Shown: positions 24,598 to 33,255, counted from the stretch's first letter. The stretch: 64,000 nucleotides of DNA from Streptomyces caelestis (GCF_014205255.1 NZ_JACHNE010000001.1:2170001-2234000); one strand, 5' to 3'. The notes: generated by a model not told the origin, from the letters alone. A program made the numbers and translations.

Positions 24598-26061
24598 TCA
24601 GACCTCCATGGCAGGGCGCTCGGCGGCACGTTCGCTGCGGCACAGGACCGCGTACAGCCCGGCCGCGAGGGCCGTGCCGATGAACCAGGAGTACGGCGCC
24701 ACGTCGCTGAAGTCCTTCACGAGCGCGAGCACCGCCGCGACACCCGCCGCCGGCAGGAAGGCCCACAGCGCCTTGGGGTTGACGCCCTTGCGGTAGTGGT
24801 AGCGGGAGCCGGGGGTGGCGTCGAACAGTTCGTCCACGTTCACGCGGCCGCGCTTGACCCAGTAGTAGTCGAGCATGATCACGCCGAACAACGGGCCGAG
24901 GAAGGCGCCGAGGCCGCCGAGGAAGTAGTTCACGACGGTCGGGTTGGAGAAGAGGTTCCAGGGCGTGACGAGCAGGGCCGCGACCGTGCTGATCATGCCG
25001 CCGACCTTGAAGGTGATCTTCTGCGGCCAGACGTTGGCGAGGTCGTACGCGGGCGAGACGAAGTTGGCGACGATGTTGACGCCCATGGTGGCGATGGCGA
25101 AGGTCAGCGCGCCCAGCACCAGCACCCACGTGTTGCCGATCTCGGCGACGAGGTAGGCGGGGTCGGTGATCTCCTTGCCGAACACCTCGAAGGCGCCCGC
25201 GGTGACGATGACCGACACGATCACGAAGGCCGTGGAGTTGACGGGGAGGCCCCAGAAGTTGCCGCGCTTGACGGACTTGTAGTCGGGGGCGAAGCGGGAG
25301 AAGTCGCAGAAGTTGAGCATCAGGGTGCCGTACGTGGCGAGGACCAGGCCGATCGCGCCGAACCACTGGCGCCACTGCTCGCCGACGGAGACCGGGTGCG
25401 GGGTGGAGGTGAGCGAGATCGTCCAGCCGGCCTTGGCGAGGATCCACACGGCCAGCGCGATCATCACGAGCCAGATCGCCGGACCGCAGAAGTCCTGGAA
25501 CTTGCGGACCGATTCCATGCCCCGGCTGATGATCGCCGCCTGGACCAGCCACAGCGCGATGAAGGAGACCCAGCCGAGCGCGTCCAGCCCGAGGAACGAG
25601 TTGTGCGTCCACGACTCCAGGCCCGGCCAGGCCGCGAGCAGCATCACGTTGACGGCGACGGAGGCCAGGTAGGTCTGGATGCCGTACCACATGATGGCGA
25701 TCACGGCCCTGATCAGCGCCGGGATGTTGGCGCCCCAGACACCGAAGGCGATCCGGCTGACGACCGGGAAGGGGACGCCGTGGCGCTGCCCGATCTTCCC
25801 CATCCAGTTCATGCCGATGTAGATGATCACGAAGCCCACGAGCAGGGACGTGAAGATCTGCCACACGTTCATGCCGAGGAAGAGCAGTCCGGCGGCGAAG
25901 GTGTAGTTGCCGAGGTTGTGGACGTCGGACATCCACATGGCGAAGAGGTCGAAGACCTTCCAGTTGCGCTTCTTCGCGGGCGCGAGGTCTTCGTTGGTGA
26001 GCCGGGGATCGGGGACGAACGCTGGGGCGCCGGTGGGTGCGGCACGGTCGGCGAGGGACAC
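24598..26061 (-). CDS. NCS1-family nucleobase/hydantoin:cation symporter
   Basis: 487-residue integral membrane transporter of the NCS1 (Mhp1/allantoin permease) family with about 12 transmembrane segments. Signature regions are LFAMWMSDVHNLGNYTFAAGLLFLGMN near TM1, GANIPALIRAVIAIMWYGIQTYLASVAVN, and MLNFCDFSRFAPDYKSVKRGNFWGLPVN. The substrate is probably a hydantoin, allantoin or nucleobase-like ring, consistent with the racemase-family gene immediately downstream. GTG 26061 follows GGAGG. A perfect GntR-type palindrome lies in its promoter region, and the divergent GntR gene is the likely regulator. Confidence 0.92.
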   Translation of the reverse strand: MSLADRAAPTGAPAFVPDPRLTNEDLAPAKKRNWKVFDLFAMWMSDVHNLGNYTFAAGLLFLGMNVWQIFTSLLVGFVIIYIGMNWMGKIGQRHGVPFPVVSRIAFGVWGANIPALIRAVIAIMWYGIQTYLASVAVNVMLLAAWPGLESWTHNSFLGLDALGWVSFIALWLVQAAIISRGMESVRKFQDFCGPAIWLVMIALAVWILAKAGWTISLTSTPHPVSVGEQWRQWFGAIGLVLATYGTLMLNFCDFSRFAPDYKSVKRGNFWGLPVNSTAFVIVSVIVTAGAFEVFGKEITDPAYLVAEIGNTWVLVLGALTFAIATMGVNIVANFVSPAYDLANVWPQKITFKVGGMISTVAALLVTPWNLFSNPTVVNYFLGGLGAFLGPLFGVIMLDYYWVKRGRVNVDELFDATPGSRYHYRKGVNPKALWAFLPAAGVAAVLALVKDFSDVAPYSWFIGTALAAGLYAVLCRSERAAERPAMEV

Positions 26062-26138
26062 GGGGCCTCCATGAGCGAGGGGACGTCGGAGGACTGCTCT
26101 GTGAGGGACTGCTGTGCGGGGTCCGCTCTGCGGGGGGC

Positions 26139-26152
26139 TTTGGTATACCAAA
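26139..26152. promoter_or_regulatory. Perfect palindromic operator TTTGGTATACCAAA (FCD/GntR type)
   Basis: A 14-bp perfect palindrome in the 183-bp gap between the divergent NCS1 operon and the GntR gene. It contains the TnGTnnnACnA-like core typical of the FadR/FCD subfamily of GntR regulators and is A+T-rich against a G+C-rich background. The position about 80-90 bp from both starts suits control of the transporter operon and autoregulation. Confidence 0.8.
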
Positions 26153-26244
26153 CTGTGGTCATGGTCCCGCCGTCAACAGTTCTGACCGATGTCGCTCTTG
26201 TTAACGCTCGGTAAAAGGCGCCTCGCCTCGGCGAGGATGGCTCC

Positions 26245-26901
26245 ATGACGAAGATCGAACCCCTTGGAGCGGTGCGCGAGCGCGTCACGGCCGAGCTGCG
26301 GCAGGAGATCATCGCGGGCAGCCTCCGCCCCGGCGACCGCCTGGTCGAACGCGAGCTGGCGGAGCGCTTCGGCGTCTCGCGCGTCCCCGTCCGGGAGGCG
26401 ATCCGGGCGCTCGTCGCCGAGGGCTTCGTCCACTTCGAGACACCCCGCCGCACGGTCGTACGCCGTCTCACCCCGAACGACGTCAAGGAACTGTTCGAAC
26501 TGCGCGAGGCCCTGGAGGTCTACGCCGCCGGACTCGCCGCGTCCCGCGCGACACCGCAGGACCTGGCCGAGGTCCACGAACTCCTCGACCGGGCGGCCGC
26601 CGCCACGGAAGCCGGGGACGCCGAGCTGATCACGGACCTCAACAGCCGCCTGCACGACCGCATCGTGGCGATGGCCGGCAACAGCCTGCTGACCGAGGCC
26701 CTGGAACCGGTCGCCGGCCGGCTGCGCTGGATGACCCGGCGCAACGAGGAGTGGCCGCAGCTCCTTGTGGAGCACCGCGAGCTGTACGAGGCGATCGCCT
26801 CGGGCGACCCGGACCGCGCCCGCGCGCACGCGCTCACCCACGTACGGACCAACTACCGCTCCACGGTGCGGCACTTGTTCGAGGAGGAGGAAGCGCCCTA
26901 G
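26245..26901 (+). CDS. GntR-family regulator, FCD (FadR-like) subfamily
   Basis: 218 residues. The N-terminal winged helix-turn-helix covers about residues 8-75 (VTAELRQEIIAGSLRPGDRLVERELAERFGVSRVPVREAIRALVAEGFV). The C-terminal all-helical FCD domain has the metal/ligand segments NDVKELFELREALEVYAAG, DLNSRLHDRIVAMAGN and EHRELYEAIASGDPDRARAHALTHV, whose Asp and His residues normally bind a metal and a carboxylate ligand. The effector is probably the substrate or product of the adjacent transporter/racemase operon. The palindrome at 26139 is its likely operator. Confidence 0.92.
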   Translation: MTKIEPLGAVRERVTAELRQEIIAGSLRPGDRLVERELAERFGVSRVPVREAIRALVAEGFVHFETPRRTVVRRLTPNDVKELFELREALEVYAAGLAASRATPQDLAEVHELLDRAAAATEAGDAELITDLNSRLHDRIVAMAGNSLLTEALEPVAGRLRWMTRRNEEWPQLLVEHRELYEAIASGDPDRARAHALTHVRTNYRSTVRHLFEEEEAP

Positions 26902-26910
26902 CCGTGCTGT

Positions 26911-27615
26911 TCAGTCGGCAGTCGTCGGCAGTTCCGCCGCCCGCGCGGCCGTCCGCAGGACGTCGCGGAGCATCGCCGGGGTGAGCCGTCCGGTGAAGGT
27001 GTTGCGCTGGCTGACGTGGAAGCAGCCGAAGAGCTCCAGGCCGTCCAAGTGGAACCGGGCCCCGTGGCCGAAGGCCGGCCGGGGCCGGGGCACGGACCAG
27101 CCCGCCTCCGCGAACGCGGGCAGCGCGGCCTGCCAGCCGAAGGCGCCGAGCACGACCACGGCCCGCAGCGTCGGACGCAGCAGCCGCAGTTCCTGCACGA
27201 GCCAGGGGCGGCAGGTGTCCCGCTCCTGCGGGGTGGGTTTGTTCGCGGGCGGGGCGCAGTGCACGGGCGAGGTGACGCGTACGCCGTACAGCTCCAGGCC
27301 GTCGTCGGCGTGCTCGGCCGTGGGCCGGGAGGCGAGGCCGACGTCGTACAGCGCCTCGTACAGGACGTCCCCGGAGCGGTCGCCGGTGAACATCCGGCCG
27401 GTGCGGTTGCCGCCGTGGGCGGCAGGGGCGAGTCCGACGATCAGCAGCCGGGCGTCCGCCGGCCCGAACCCGGGCACCGGCCGCCCCCAGTACGTCCAGT
27501 CCGCATAGGCGGCTCGCTTGGCCCGGGCCACCTCCTCACGCCAGGAGACCAGCCGCGGGCAGGCCCGGCAGTCCGTGAGGCGCCGGTCGAGGAGAGGGAG
27601 ACCGCTGGCGTCCAT
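26911..27615 (-). CDS. Family 5 (UdgB-type) uracil-DNA glycosylase
   Basis: 234-residue DNA-repair glycosylase that removes uracil and other deaminated bases. The family-5 motif GLAPAAHGGNRTGRMFTGD is diagnostic. It has alanine rather than a catalytic aspartate or asparagine in motif 1, as usual for UdgB. The C-terminal motif HVSQRNTFTGRL carries the second active-site loop. Cysteines consistent with a 4Fe-4S cluster are CRAC near residue 16, VHCAPP and DTCRPW. It is convergent with the GntR gene (nine-base gap). Confidence 0.92.
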   Translation of the reverse strand: MDASGLPLLDRRLTDCRACPRLVSWREEVARAKRAAYADWTYWGRPVPGFGPADARLLIVGLAPAAHGGNRTGRMFTGDRSGDVLYEALYDVGLASRPTAEHADDGLELYGVRVTSPVHCAPPANKPTPQERDTCRPWLVQELRLLRPTLRAVVVLGAFGWQAALPAFAEAGWSVPRPRPAFGHGARFHLDGLELFGCFHVSQRNTFTGRLTPAMLRDVLRTAARAAELPTTAD

Positions 27616-27667
27616 GACTCCACCGTAGGCGACGGTGGGGCGGTCCCCTCACCGGGAGGCGGAAGGC

Positions 27668-28996
27668 TCAGGACATGCCGGCACGTGAGCCCGGGGTGAT
27701 AGTCGTGTCCGGCGCGGACCGTGTCTCGACTCGGCGTAGCCAGATCAGGGCCCCGGACAACAGCACCGCACCGGTCAGCAGCCACGGCAGCGGGCCCGGC
27801 CGCAACGCGCCGACGACGAGGCCGGCGAGCGCGCCGACCAGTTGCAGGGCGAGGGACTGGACGGACAGGGCGGTGGCGCGGCCGGCGCTGGTGACGCGGC
27901 GGTGCAGCAGGTCGTTCTGGTTCGGGGACGCGGCGCCGATGCCGAGGTAGAGCAGGCAGAAGCCGACGACCGCGAGGGCCGTGGCAAGCGGGTGCGTGGT
28001 GGTCGCGGTGAGACCGAGCAGCAGCATGCCGCCCGCGCCCGTCACGAGACAGACCAGCACGGCCCGCTCGCCACTGCCCGCGATCCGGGCGGCGAGCGGC
28101 GCGAGGTGGCTGCCGACACCGTTGCAGACGAAGCCCGCGCAGGCGAGCGCGGCGTACACCATCGCTCCGGAGCCGGGCGCTCCGGTCAGCTCGACGGTGC
28201 GGCCTGGGATGAGCAGTTCGACGGCGGCCAGGGCGCCGCCGACGGCCGCGGCGGTGAGCAGGACCCGGCGGACCAGCGCATCCCTGCCGCCCAGCCGCAG
28301 CCCGTCCAGGACGGTGACCGGGACGCCGCGCAGCACCGAACGCAGGGTGGCCGTCGGTCGCGGCGGCTCCCGCAGCACGGCCAGCACGTAGCAGACGAGG
28401 ACGACCCTGACCACGGCTCCCAGCAGCATGGGGACGGACAAGGGCAGCACCGCCCCGGCCGTCGCCTCGCTCAGCCTGGTACCGAGACCGGGCCCCGTGC
28501 CGAGCAGCCAGGGCAGCGCACCGCCGAGCAGCAGGCCGGCCGCGAGTGCGGCGGAGGTCGCGGAGCCGCCTCGGGCCAGGCCTGTGCGCAGCTCGGCGTC
28601 GGGGCCGGAGCGCTCCTGAACGGTGTCGACGTACCAGGCCTCGGCGGTACCGCTGGACAGGGCCCGGGCCGCACCCATGAGCACCATGCCGGCGGTGAGC
28701 ACCCACGCGGTGGTGCCGAGGCCGACCAGCACGCAGGCGACCACGTTGAGTACACCGGCCGTGGCCAGGACCGGCCGGCGCCCGAGGACGTCGGAGAGCC
28801 CGCCCGTGGGCAGCTCCAGCGCGGCCACGGTCAGCGAGTGGACGGCGAAGAGCCCCGCGACCGCGGCCAGGGACATGCCGCGCTCGCTGAACAGCAGGAC
28901 CATCGAGGCCAAGCCGAGGCCCGACGGCAGCCATAAGAGCGCGCAGACGGTGACGTAACGGCGGCGAACGGTCCGCAGGTGGGTCAGCTCGGTCAC
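27668..28996 (-). CDS. MFS transporter
   Basis: 442-residue major facilitator with 12 predicted transmembrane segments. The loop 2-3 motif GGLSDVLGRRPVL after LAALELPT is a good MFS signature A. Its GTG start overlaps the stop of the ArsR-like gene (GTGA), so regulator and transporter are translated together. This is the usual layout of a drug or metabolite efflux pump with its own repressor. Substrate unknown. Confidence 0.9.
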   Translation of the reverse strand: MTELTHLRTVRRRYVTVCALLWLPSGLGLASMVLLFSERGMSLAAVAGLFAVHSLTVAALELPTGGLSDVLGRRPVLATAGVLNVVACVLVGLGTTAWVLTAGMVLMGAARALSSGTAEAWYVDTVQERSGPDAELRTGLARGGSATSAALAAGLLLGGALPWLLGTGPGLGTRLSEATAGAVLPLSVPMLLGAVVRVVLVCYVLAVLREPPRPTATLRSVLRGVPVTVLDGLRLGGRDALVRRVLLTAAAVGGALAAVELLIPGRTVELTGAPGSGAMVYAALACAGFVCNGVGSHLAPLAARIAGSGERAVLVCLVTGAGGMLLLGLTATTTHPLATALAVVGFCLLYLGIGAASPNQNDLLHRRVTSAGRATALSVQSLALQLVGALAGLVVGALRPGPLPWLLTGAVLLSGALIWLRRVETRSAPDTTITPGSRAGMS

Positions 28997-29610
28997 GAGG
29001 CGTCCTCGCGGCCCGTGTCCCCACGGTCGTGCGGGGCGAGCGGCAGGCCGGCGGTGAGGAGCATGACGTGCTCGGCGCGCGGATCCTCCGCGTCCCGCGC
29101 GGTCAGTTCCTCCAGCTTCCGGGTGACCGTGTCCCAGAGCTCGGTGAGCGACTCGGCCGTCAGCCGGGGCATGAGGTCGCTGATCCCGGACGGCTCCACC
29201 CACTCCTGGCCGAACCGCCCGGCGGCCATGTCCGCCTCGTGCCGGGCGAGGGACATCTCCAGGTGCTCCAGCTGCCGCCGTCGCGCCAGGCTGACGAAGG
29301 CACGGCCCGCCTCGGAGGCCTCCATCGCCTCGTTGCTCCAGGACGTCACGGTGTGCAGCGCCCGCCAGCGCCGCTCCCGCCCGTCACGGTGCTCGGCCTC
29401 GCCGATGAAGGCGTACTTCGCCAGCACCCGAAGGTGGTAACTGGTCGACGCCGACGACTCCCCCGTCCGCACGGCGAGCTCACTGGCCGTGGCGGGCCCG
29501 TCCTGCCGCAACAGCCCGAGCAGCTGGATGCGCAGGGGGTGGGTGAGGGCCTTCAGGGCGTCCGTGTCGTGCTCGGGGTCGAGTACGCGCTTGGGCTCGT
29601 CGCTGTCCAT
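28993..29610 (-). CDS. ArsR-like winged-helix regulator of the MFS gene
   Basis: 205 residues. The N-terminal ArsR/HTH_20 winged helix is TDALKALTHPLRIQLLGLLRQDGPATASELAVRTGESSASTSYHLRVLAKYAFIG with the wing RDGRERRWRAL. The C-terminal region is a helical, charged effector or dimer domain (RRRQLEHLEMSLARHEADMAAG). No Shine-Dalgarno is seen before ATG 29610, so translation may start on a short leader. A+T-rich inverted repeats upstream (29655-29670) are likely autoregulatory sites. Confidence 0.9.
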   Translation of the reverse strand: MDSDEPKRVLDPEHDTDALKALTHPLRIQLLGLLRQDGPATASELAVRTGESSASTSYHLRVLAKYAFIGEAEHRDGRERRWRALHTVTSWSNEAMEASEAGRAFVSLARRRQLEHLEMSLARHEADMAAGRFGQEWVEPSGISDLMPRLTAESLTELWDTVTRKLEELTARDAEDPRAEHVMLLTAGLPLAPHDRGDTGREDAS

Positions 29611-29654
29611 GCCGGGAGGGTAGGCCGCCGTTTCGCAATGACAAAAGAGTTTCT

Positions 29655-29670
29655 GCAAAACTTGTTTTGC
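29655..29670. promoter_or_regulatory. Inverted repeat GCAAAACTTGTTTTGC upstream of the ArsR-like gene
   Basis: A six-base arm (GCAAAA / TTTTGC) with a four-base centre, 45-60 bp upstream of the regulator's ATG, inside the most A+T-rich stretch of the neighbourhood (29636-29670). This suits a dimeric ArsR-type repressor and overlaps the likely promoter. Divergent S4-protein transcription starts nearby. Confidence 0.6.
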
Positions 29671-29743
29671 GGACTGGCGTGGAGGACGACTCCCTGCCCG
29701 GACGGCCCGAAAACAGGTGGCCCCAAGGGCTAAGGTCGGGAAC

Positions 29744-30343
29744 ATGGCTTCTGAAGGCACGGAGAACGACGGGACGGGTGACACGAAGGCCGTGGACCCA
29801 AAGGTCGTGGAGCCGAACGTCGCGGACCCGAACATCGTGGACCCCAGGGTCGCGGCGGCGATCGCCGCTGCCGAGGCCGCCGGGCCGAAGAGCGGCGAGA
29901 CCGTCCGCGTCGACAGCTGGATCTGGGCCGTACGCCTCGTCAAGACCCGTTCCCTGGGCGCCACCGCCTGCCGGGGCGGACACGTGCGCGTCAACGGCGA
30001 GCGTGTGAAGCCCGCCCACGCCGTACGCGTCGGCGACGAGGTGCGCCTGCGGCACGACGGCCGGGAGCGGGTCGTCGTCGTCACACGGCTGATCCGCAAG
30101 CGGGTCGGCGCCCCGGTGGCCGCCCAGTGCTACGTCGACAACTCCCCACCGCCTCCGCCCCGCGAAGCCGTCGCCCCGGCCGGCATCCGCGACCGCGGCG
30201 CGGGCCGCCCGACGAAGCGGGACCGCCGCGAGCTGGAACGCCTACGCGGCCTGGCCGGCCCCGGCCCTGTACCCGGCCCGGGCCCCGGCGGCTTCGGCCC
30301 CGGCCCCGATCCCGGCGGAGGACGGAACAAACCGAGGCCGTGA
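29744..30343 (+). CDS. S4-domain RNA-binding protein (HslR/Hsp15-like)
   Basis: 199 residues with a central S4 RNA-binding domain: VRVDSWIWAVRLVKTRSLGATACRGGHVRVNGERVKPAHAVRVGDEVRL, residues about 55-103. Hsp15-like proteins rescue 50S subunits carrying nascent chains after heat shock. A short acidic pentapeptide-repeat N-terminus and a proline/glycine-rich C-terminus flank the domain and are probably disordered. ATG 29744 is chosen; ATG 29717 would add nine residues. Confidence 0.87.
   Translation: MASEGTENDGTGDTKAVDPKVVEPNVADPNIVDPRVAAAIAAAEAAGPKSGETVRVDSWIWAVRLVKTRSLGATACRGGHVRVNGERVKPAHAVRVGDEVRLRHDGRERVVVVTRLIRKRVGAPVAAQCYVDNSPPPPPREAVAPAGIRDRGAGRPTKRDRRELERLRGLAGPGPVPGPGPGGFGPGPDPGGGRNKPRP
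29792..29851 (+). repeat. Four in-frame 15-bp repeats in the S4 gene
   Basis: Units at 29792, 29807, 29822 and 29837 encode the pentapeptides VDPKV, VEPNV, ADPNI and VDPRV. The regular 15-bp period in an otherwise unconserved N-terminus indicates recent tandem expansion. Confidence 0.85.
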
Positions 30344-30361
30344 GCAGCGCACGCGGCACGG

Positions 30362-30826
30362 TCACGCCCGGAACCGCAGCAGGCGCAGCAGCTCCGCGTT
30401 GTGCCCCCGCCGCGCCCAGGCGATGAGGGCGAGCGGCACGATCAGGATGAGCGGCGTCGCCGCGTACTGCCCGTCGAAGACGGCGATCTGGACGACGAAC
30501 GCGCCCACCATCAGTGCCCCCAGCGCCATCGCCGCCACCGACTGGAGCACCGGGATCAACAGGGCGGCCGCTCCGGCCAGTTCGAGCGCACCGATGGTGT
30601 ACATCCCCGCGCTGCCCCAGCCGAGCTCCTCGAACGACGCGGCAGCCGACGCGTGCCCGATGAGCTTGGGCAGGGCGCTCGCGATCCCGTAGAAGAGGGC
30701 GAGCAGCACCTGCAGACCGCGCAGCGCGATCCGGGCACGCCGCCCGCGAGCGCTCGCGGACTCGGCGACGACGACTCCGGCCGGGGCGGAGGGGGCGGCG
30801 GTGACGGGAACGGTGGTCTCGGACAT
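30362..30826 (-). CDS. DoxX-family membrane protein
   Basis: 154 residues with four hydrophobic helices: IALRGLQVLLALFYGIASALPKLIGH, AGMYTIGALELAGAAALLIPVLQS, AAMALGALMVGAFVVQIAVF and ATPLILIVPLALIAWA. The DoxX-type sequence FYGIASALPKLIGHASAAASFEELGW covers the end of helix 1. Members have been linked to respiratory or thiosulfate:quinone functions and, in mycobacteria, to oxidative-stress complexes, but the role here is unknown. ATG 30826 follows AGGAG. Confidence 0.87.
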   Translation of the reverse strand: MSETTVPVTAAPSAPAGVVVAESASARGRRARIALRGLQVLLALFYGIASALPKLIGHASAAASFEELGWGSAGMYTIGALELAGAAALLIPVLQSVAAMALGALMVGAFVVQIAVFDGQYAATPLILIVPLALIAWARRGHNAELLRLLRFRA

Positions 30827-30966
30827 GGAGGTCTCCTGTGGCAAGCGGTCCGTGCTGGTGTCGCAGGGGTAGACCACCCCTCGCCCTCGAACTCATCGCC
30901 GCCCGGCAGATTTTCCACCCGCCTCGCTCCAAGCCCTGCGCCCGTCACGGGCAGAACCGCCGCCCC

Positions 30967-31665
30967 TCACGCACCCCGCCCACCCGGACCGTCGGGCACC
31001 GCCCGCACCCAGGTCCGGTCCTCCGTCAGGTACCGGTCCACCCTCAGGCCCGTCTCCTCCAGAGCCTCCTCGAACTGTGCCTCGGTCAGCGGTCGTGCCC
31101 GGAAAGTATGGGTCCAGACCGCGTCCGGGAACGCGTACTCCGCGTGCACCGAGTGGACTCCGTCGCCGACCGGCTCCGACGACACGATCCGCACGGTGAA
31201 GCCGCTGGGGTCCACCCGCTCGCGCGGCACGTTCGTGTGGTAGTCCTCACCCTCCCGCTGGATCAGCACGGAGCCGTCCTCCGCGACATGCCGCACGCAC
31301 GTGCGCAGCAGGCCCCGCCGCACCTCGGCGTCCCCGGCGTGCACGAGGAACGACGCGAGCAGCACCACGTCGAACTTCTTGCCCAGGTCCAGGTCCTCGA
31401 TGGGGCTGCATATCGACCGCGCTCCGCGTACCCGCTCCAGCATCTCGGCGGACTCGTCCACCGCCGTGACCCTGAACCCGCGCTCCAGCAGTGCATGGGT
31501 CATGCGCCCTACGCCGCTGCCCAGCTCCAGGACGCGCGCGCCCGCGGGCACCGCGGCCTCGATGACGTCCGGTTCGTCCCCCACGGGCAGCCGCGAGTAG
31601 AACTCCACGGCGCAGCCGTCCGGAGTGATGGCCCCGGGCCCCGTCCCCGCGTACCCCTCACGCAT
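30967..31665 (-). CDS. Class I SAM-dependent methyltransferase
   Basis: About 232 residues. Motif I is VLELGSGVGRMTHALLERGF, followed by the acidic VTAVDESAEML, and FDVVLLASFLVHAGD supplies the motif II/III region. The second half has a beta-rich insertion (EGEDYHTNVPRERVDPSGFTVRIV) seen in DUF4242-like or TehB-type relatives. ATG 31665 is preferred because GGAG lies six bases upstream; ATG 31677 is in frame. Substrate unknown. Confidence 0.85.
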   Translation of the reverse strand: MREGYAGTGPGAITPDGCAVEFYSRLPVGDEPDVIEAAVPAGARVLELGSGVGRMTHALLERGFRVTAVDESAEMLERVRGARSICSPIEDLDLGKKFDVVLLASFLVHAGDAEVRRGLLRTCVRHVAEDGSVLIQREGEDYHTNVPRERVDPSGFTVRIVSSEPVGDGVHSVHAEYAFPDAVWTHTFRARPLTEAQFEEALEETGLRVDRYLTEDRTWVRAVPDGPGGRGA

Positions 31666-31824
31666 GTTCAGCTCCATGCCCGCCCAACGGACCACGCCCG
31701 CACGCCCGTTCCCGTCCCGGCCGCGTTCATCCGTCCGAGTGAACGGCGTCCCGCACGGGGCCCGGCTCCCTGTTGGTCGGCGTCCGCGGCGAGGAGTACG
31801 TTGCAAAGAGGAGTGGAGACGGTG

Positions 31825-32088
31825 ATGCGTACAGGCAGTGAACCGAGGACTGCGCGCAGTGCCCTGCGGGCGCGCTTCTGGCTGGGCGTGTGGGGGCTGG
31901 TCTGGGCGCTCTTCGGCACGGTCGCCTTCACGCTCGCCGGGCGGACCGGCTGGGCCATCGCCTGTGGCGCGCTGCTGCTGGTCGTCATGATCGACCTCGT
32001 CGTCGTCCTCAGGCACATCCGCCAGGGCCCGCACTACCAGCCGGGCCCCGACATCCCGCCCTACCGTCCACCGGGCGATCACTCCTGA
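31825..32088 (+). CDS. DUF6343 small membrane protein
   Basis: 87 residues with two transmembrane segments (FWLGVWGLVWALFGTVAFTLAG and WAIACGALLLVVMIDLVVVL). The C-terminal HIRQGPHYQPGPDIPPYRPP is conserved in DUF6343 proteins of Streptomyces. ATG 31825 follows GGAG at six bases. The function is unknown. The stop codon lies within the first unit of a 20-bp tandem repeat. Confidence 0.85.
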   Translation: MRTGSEPRTARSALRARFWLGVWGLVWALFGTVAFTLAGRTGWAIACGALLLVVMIDLVVVLRHIRQGPHYQPGPDIPPYRPPGDHS

Positions 32089-32143
32089 GGCGGGCGGACC
32101 GGCCCTGAGGCGGCCGGGTCACCCCTGAGGCGGACAGGGACGG
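32084..32143 (+). repeat. Three 20-bp repeats starting at a stop codon
   Basis: Units beginning cctgaggcgg occur at 32084, 32104 and 32124, exactly 20 bp apart. The TGA of the DUF6343 gene is inside the first unit, and the array ends just before the 3' end of the convergent TPR gene. Confidence 0.82.
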
Positions 32144-32150
32144 CCGCCGC

Positions 32151-32531
32151 TCACGAGTCGAAGCGCGCCGCCTTCAAAAACCGCGGGTTCGGGTCCAGCG
32201 CGGCGGCCAGGCGGAAGTGGCGCTTGGCCTGGTCCGGGCGGTTCTGCCGCTCGTACGTGCGGGCGAGCGCGAAGTGCGCGAACGCGTTGTCCGGCTCACG
32301 CTCCAGGACGATCGAGAACTCGAGTTCCGCCGGCCGCAGCTGCGCCGCCGCGAAGAAGGCACGCGCCCGCAGCAGCCGCGCGGCCGTGTTCTCCGGGTGC
32401 GCGGCGATGACTGCGTCGAGCAGCTTCACCGCGCCCCGCGGGTCCCGCGCCGCGAGCAGTTGCTCGGCGGCACGGAAGTCGATGACGTGCGTCTCCGGAG
32501 TACGTCCGGTCGAATCGCTGGTCTCGGGCAC
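32151..32531 (-). CDS. Tetratricopeptide-repeat protein
   Basis: 126-residue protein with about three TPR units: AAEQLLAARDPRGAVKLLDAVIAAHPENTAARLL, RARAFFAAAQLRPAELEFSIVLEREPDNAFA and HFALARTYERQNRPDQAKRHFRLAAALDP. TPR arrays are protein-protein scaffolds; the partner is unknown. GTG 32531 follows an AAGGA. It lies 50 bp downstream of coaE on the same strand and may be cotranscribed with it. Confidence 0.9.
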   Translation of the reverse strand: MPETSDSTGRTPETHVIDFRAAEQLLAARDPRGAVKLLDAVIAAHPENTAARLLRARAFFAAAQLRPAELEFSIVLEREPDNAFAHFALARTYERQNRPDQAKRHFRLAAALDPNPRFLKAARFDS

Positions 32532-32581
32532 GGCAGAGTCCTTCCCTCACTGCGAGGGTTCAACGCCCCCGCGAGTTGCCG

Positions 32582-33202
32582 CTATTCCTGAGGGGACGGC
32601 CGGGGCGCCTGCGACCTGCGCTCCAGCGCGGCCCACACGTCCTTCACGCGGCGCTCCAGGTCCTCCAGCGGAACGTCGTTGTCGATGACGATGTCCGCGA
32701 TCTCCCGGCGCTGCTCGCGTGTCGCCTGGGCGGCCATCCGCGCGCGCGCGTCACCCTCGGTCATGCCGCGCAGCCGTACGAGCCGGTCGAGCTGGGTCTC
32801 GGGGCTCGCGTCGACGACGATCACGACGTCGTACAGCGGCGCCAGCCCGTTCTCCGTGAGGAGCGGGACGTCGTGCACGACGACCGCGTCCCCGGCGGCG
32901 GCCTCTTCGAGCTCGCGGGAGCGGGCGCCCACCAAGGGGTGCACGATCGAGTTGAGCGTGGCGAGCTTCGCCGCGTCGGCGAAGACGATGGAGCCGAGCC
33001 TGGGCCGGTCCAGGCTGCCGTCGGCCGCGAGCACCTCCTCGCCGAAGGCCTCCACGACCGCGGCGAGCCCCGGGGTCCCCGGTGCGACGACCTCCCGCGC
33101 GATGCGGTCCGCGTCGATCAGCACGGCACCGCACTCGACGAGCAGCCGTGACACCTCACTCTTGCCGGCACCGATACCGCCGGTCAGGCCCACCTTCAGC
33201 AT
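32582..33202 (-). CDS. coaE: Dephospho-CoA kinase
   Basis: 206 residues; phosphorylates the 3'-hydroxyl of dephospho-CoA in the last step of CoA synthesis. The P-loop is [16 protein letters not shown] at the N-terminus. The substrate-binding segments are [12 protein letters not shown] and [13 protein letters not shown], and the lid/CoA region is [13 protein letters not shown] followed by [18 protein letters not shown]. The start at ATG 33202 gives the usual family length. It belongs to the rpsA-coaE neighbourhood typical of Streptomyces. Confidence 0.95.
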   Translation of the reverse strand: MLKVGLTGGIGAGKSEVSRLLVECGAVLIDADRIAREVVAPGTPGLAAVVEAFGEEVLAADGSLDRPRLGSIVFADAAKLATLNSIVHPLVGARSRELEEAAAGDAVVVHDVPLLTENGLAPLYDVVIVVDASPETQLDRLVRLRGMTEGDARARMAAQATREQRREIADIVIDNDVPLEDLERRVKDVWAALERRSQAPRPSPQE

Positions 33203-33214
33203 GAGCCGAGCTTA

Positions 33215-33235
33215 GGCCCTGCCAGGGGCAGGGCC
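33215..33235 (-). terminator. Hairpin between the PAC2 gene and coaE
   Basis: Perfect nine-base stem GGCCCTGCC / GGCAGGGCC with a three-base loop. It sits between the stop of the PAC2 gene and the start of coaE, both on the minus strand. No T-run follows, as is common for Streptomyces terminators. Confidence 0.65.
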
Positions 33236-33255
33236 CTGTCCAGGTCTCCCCGAGC

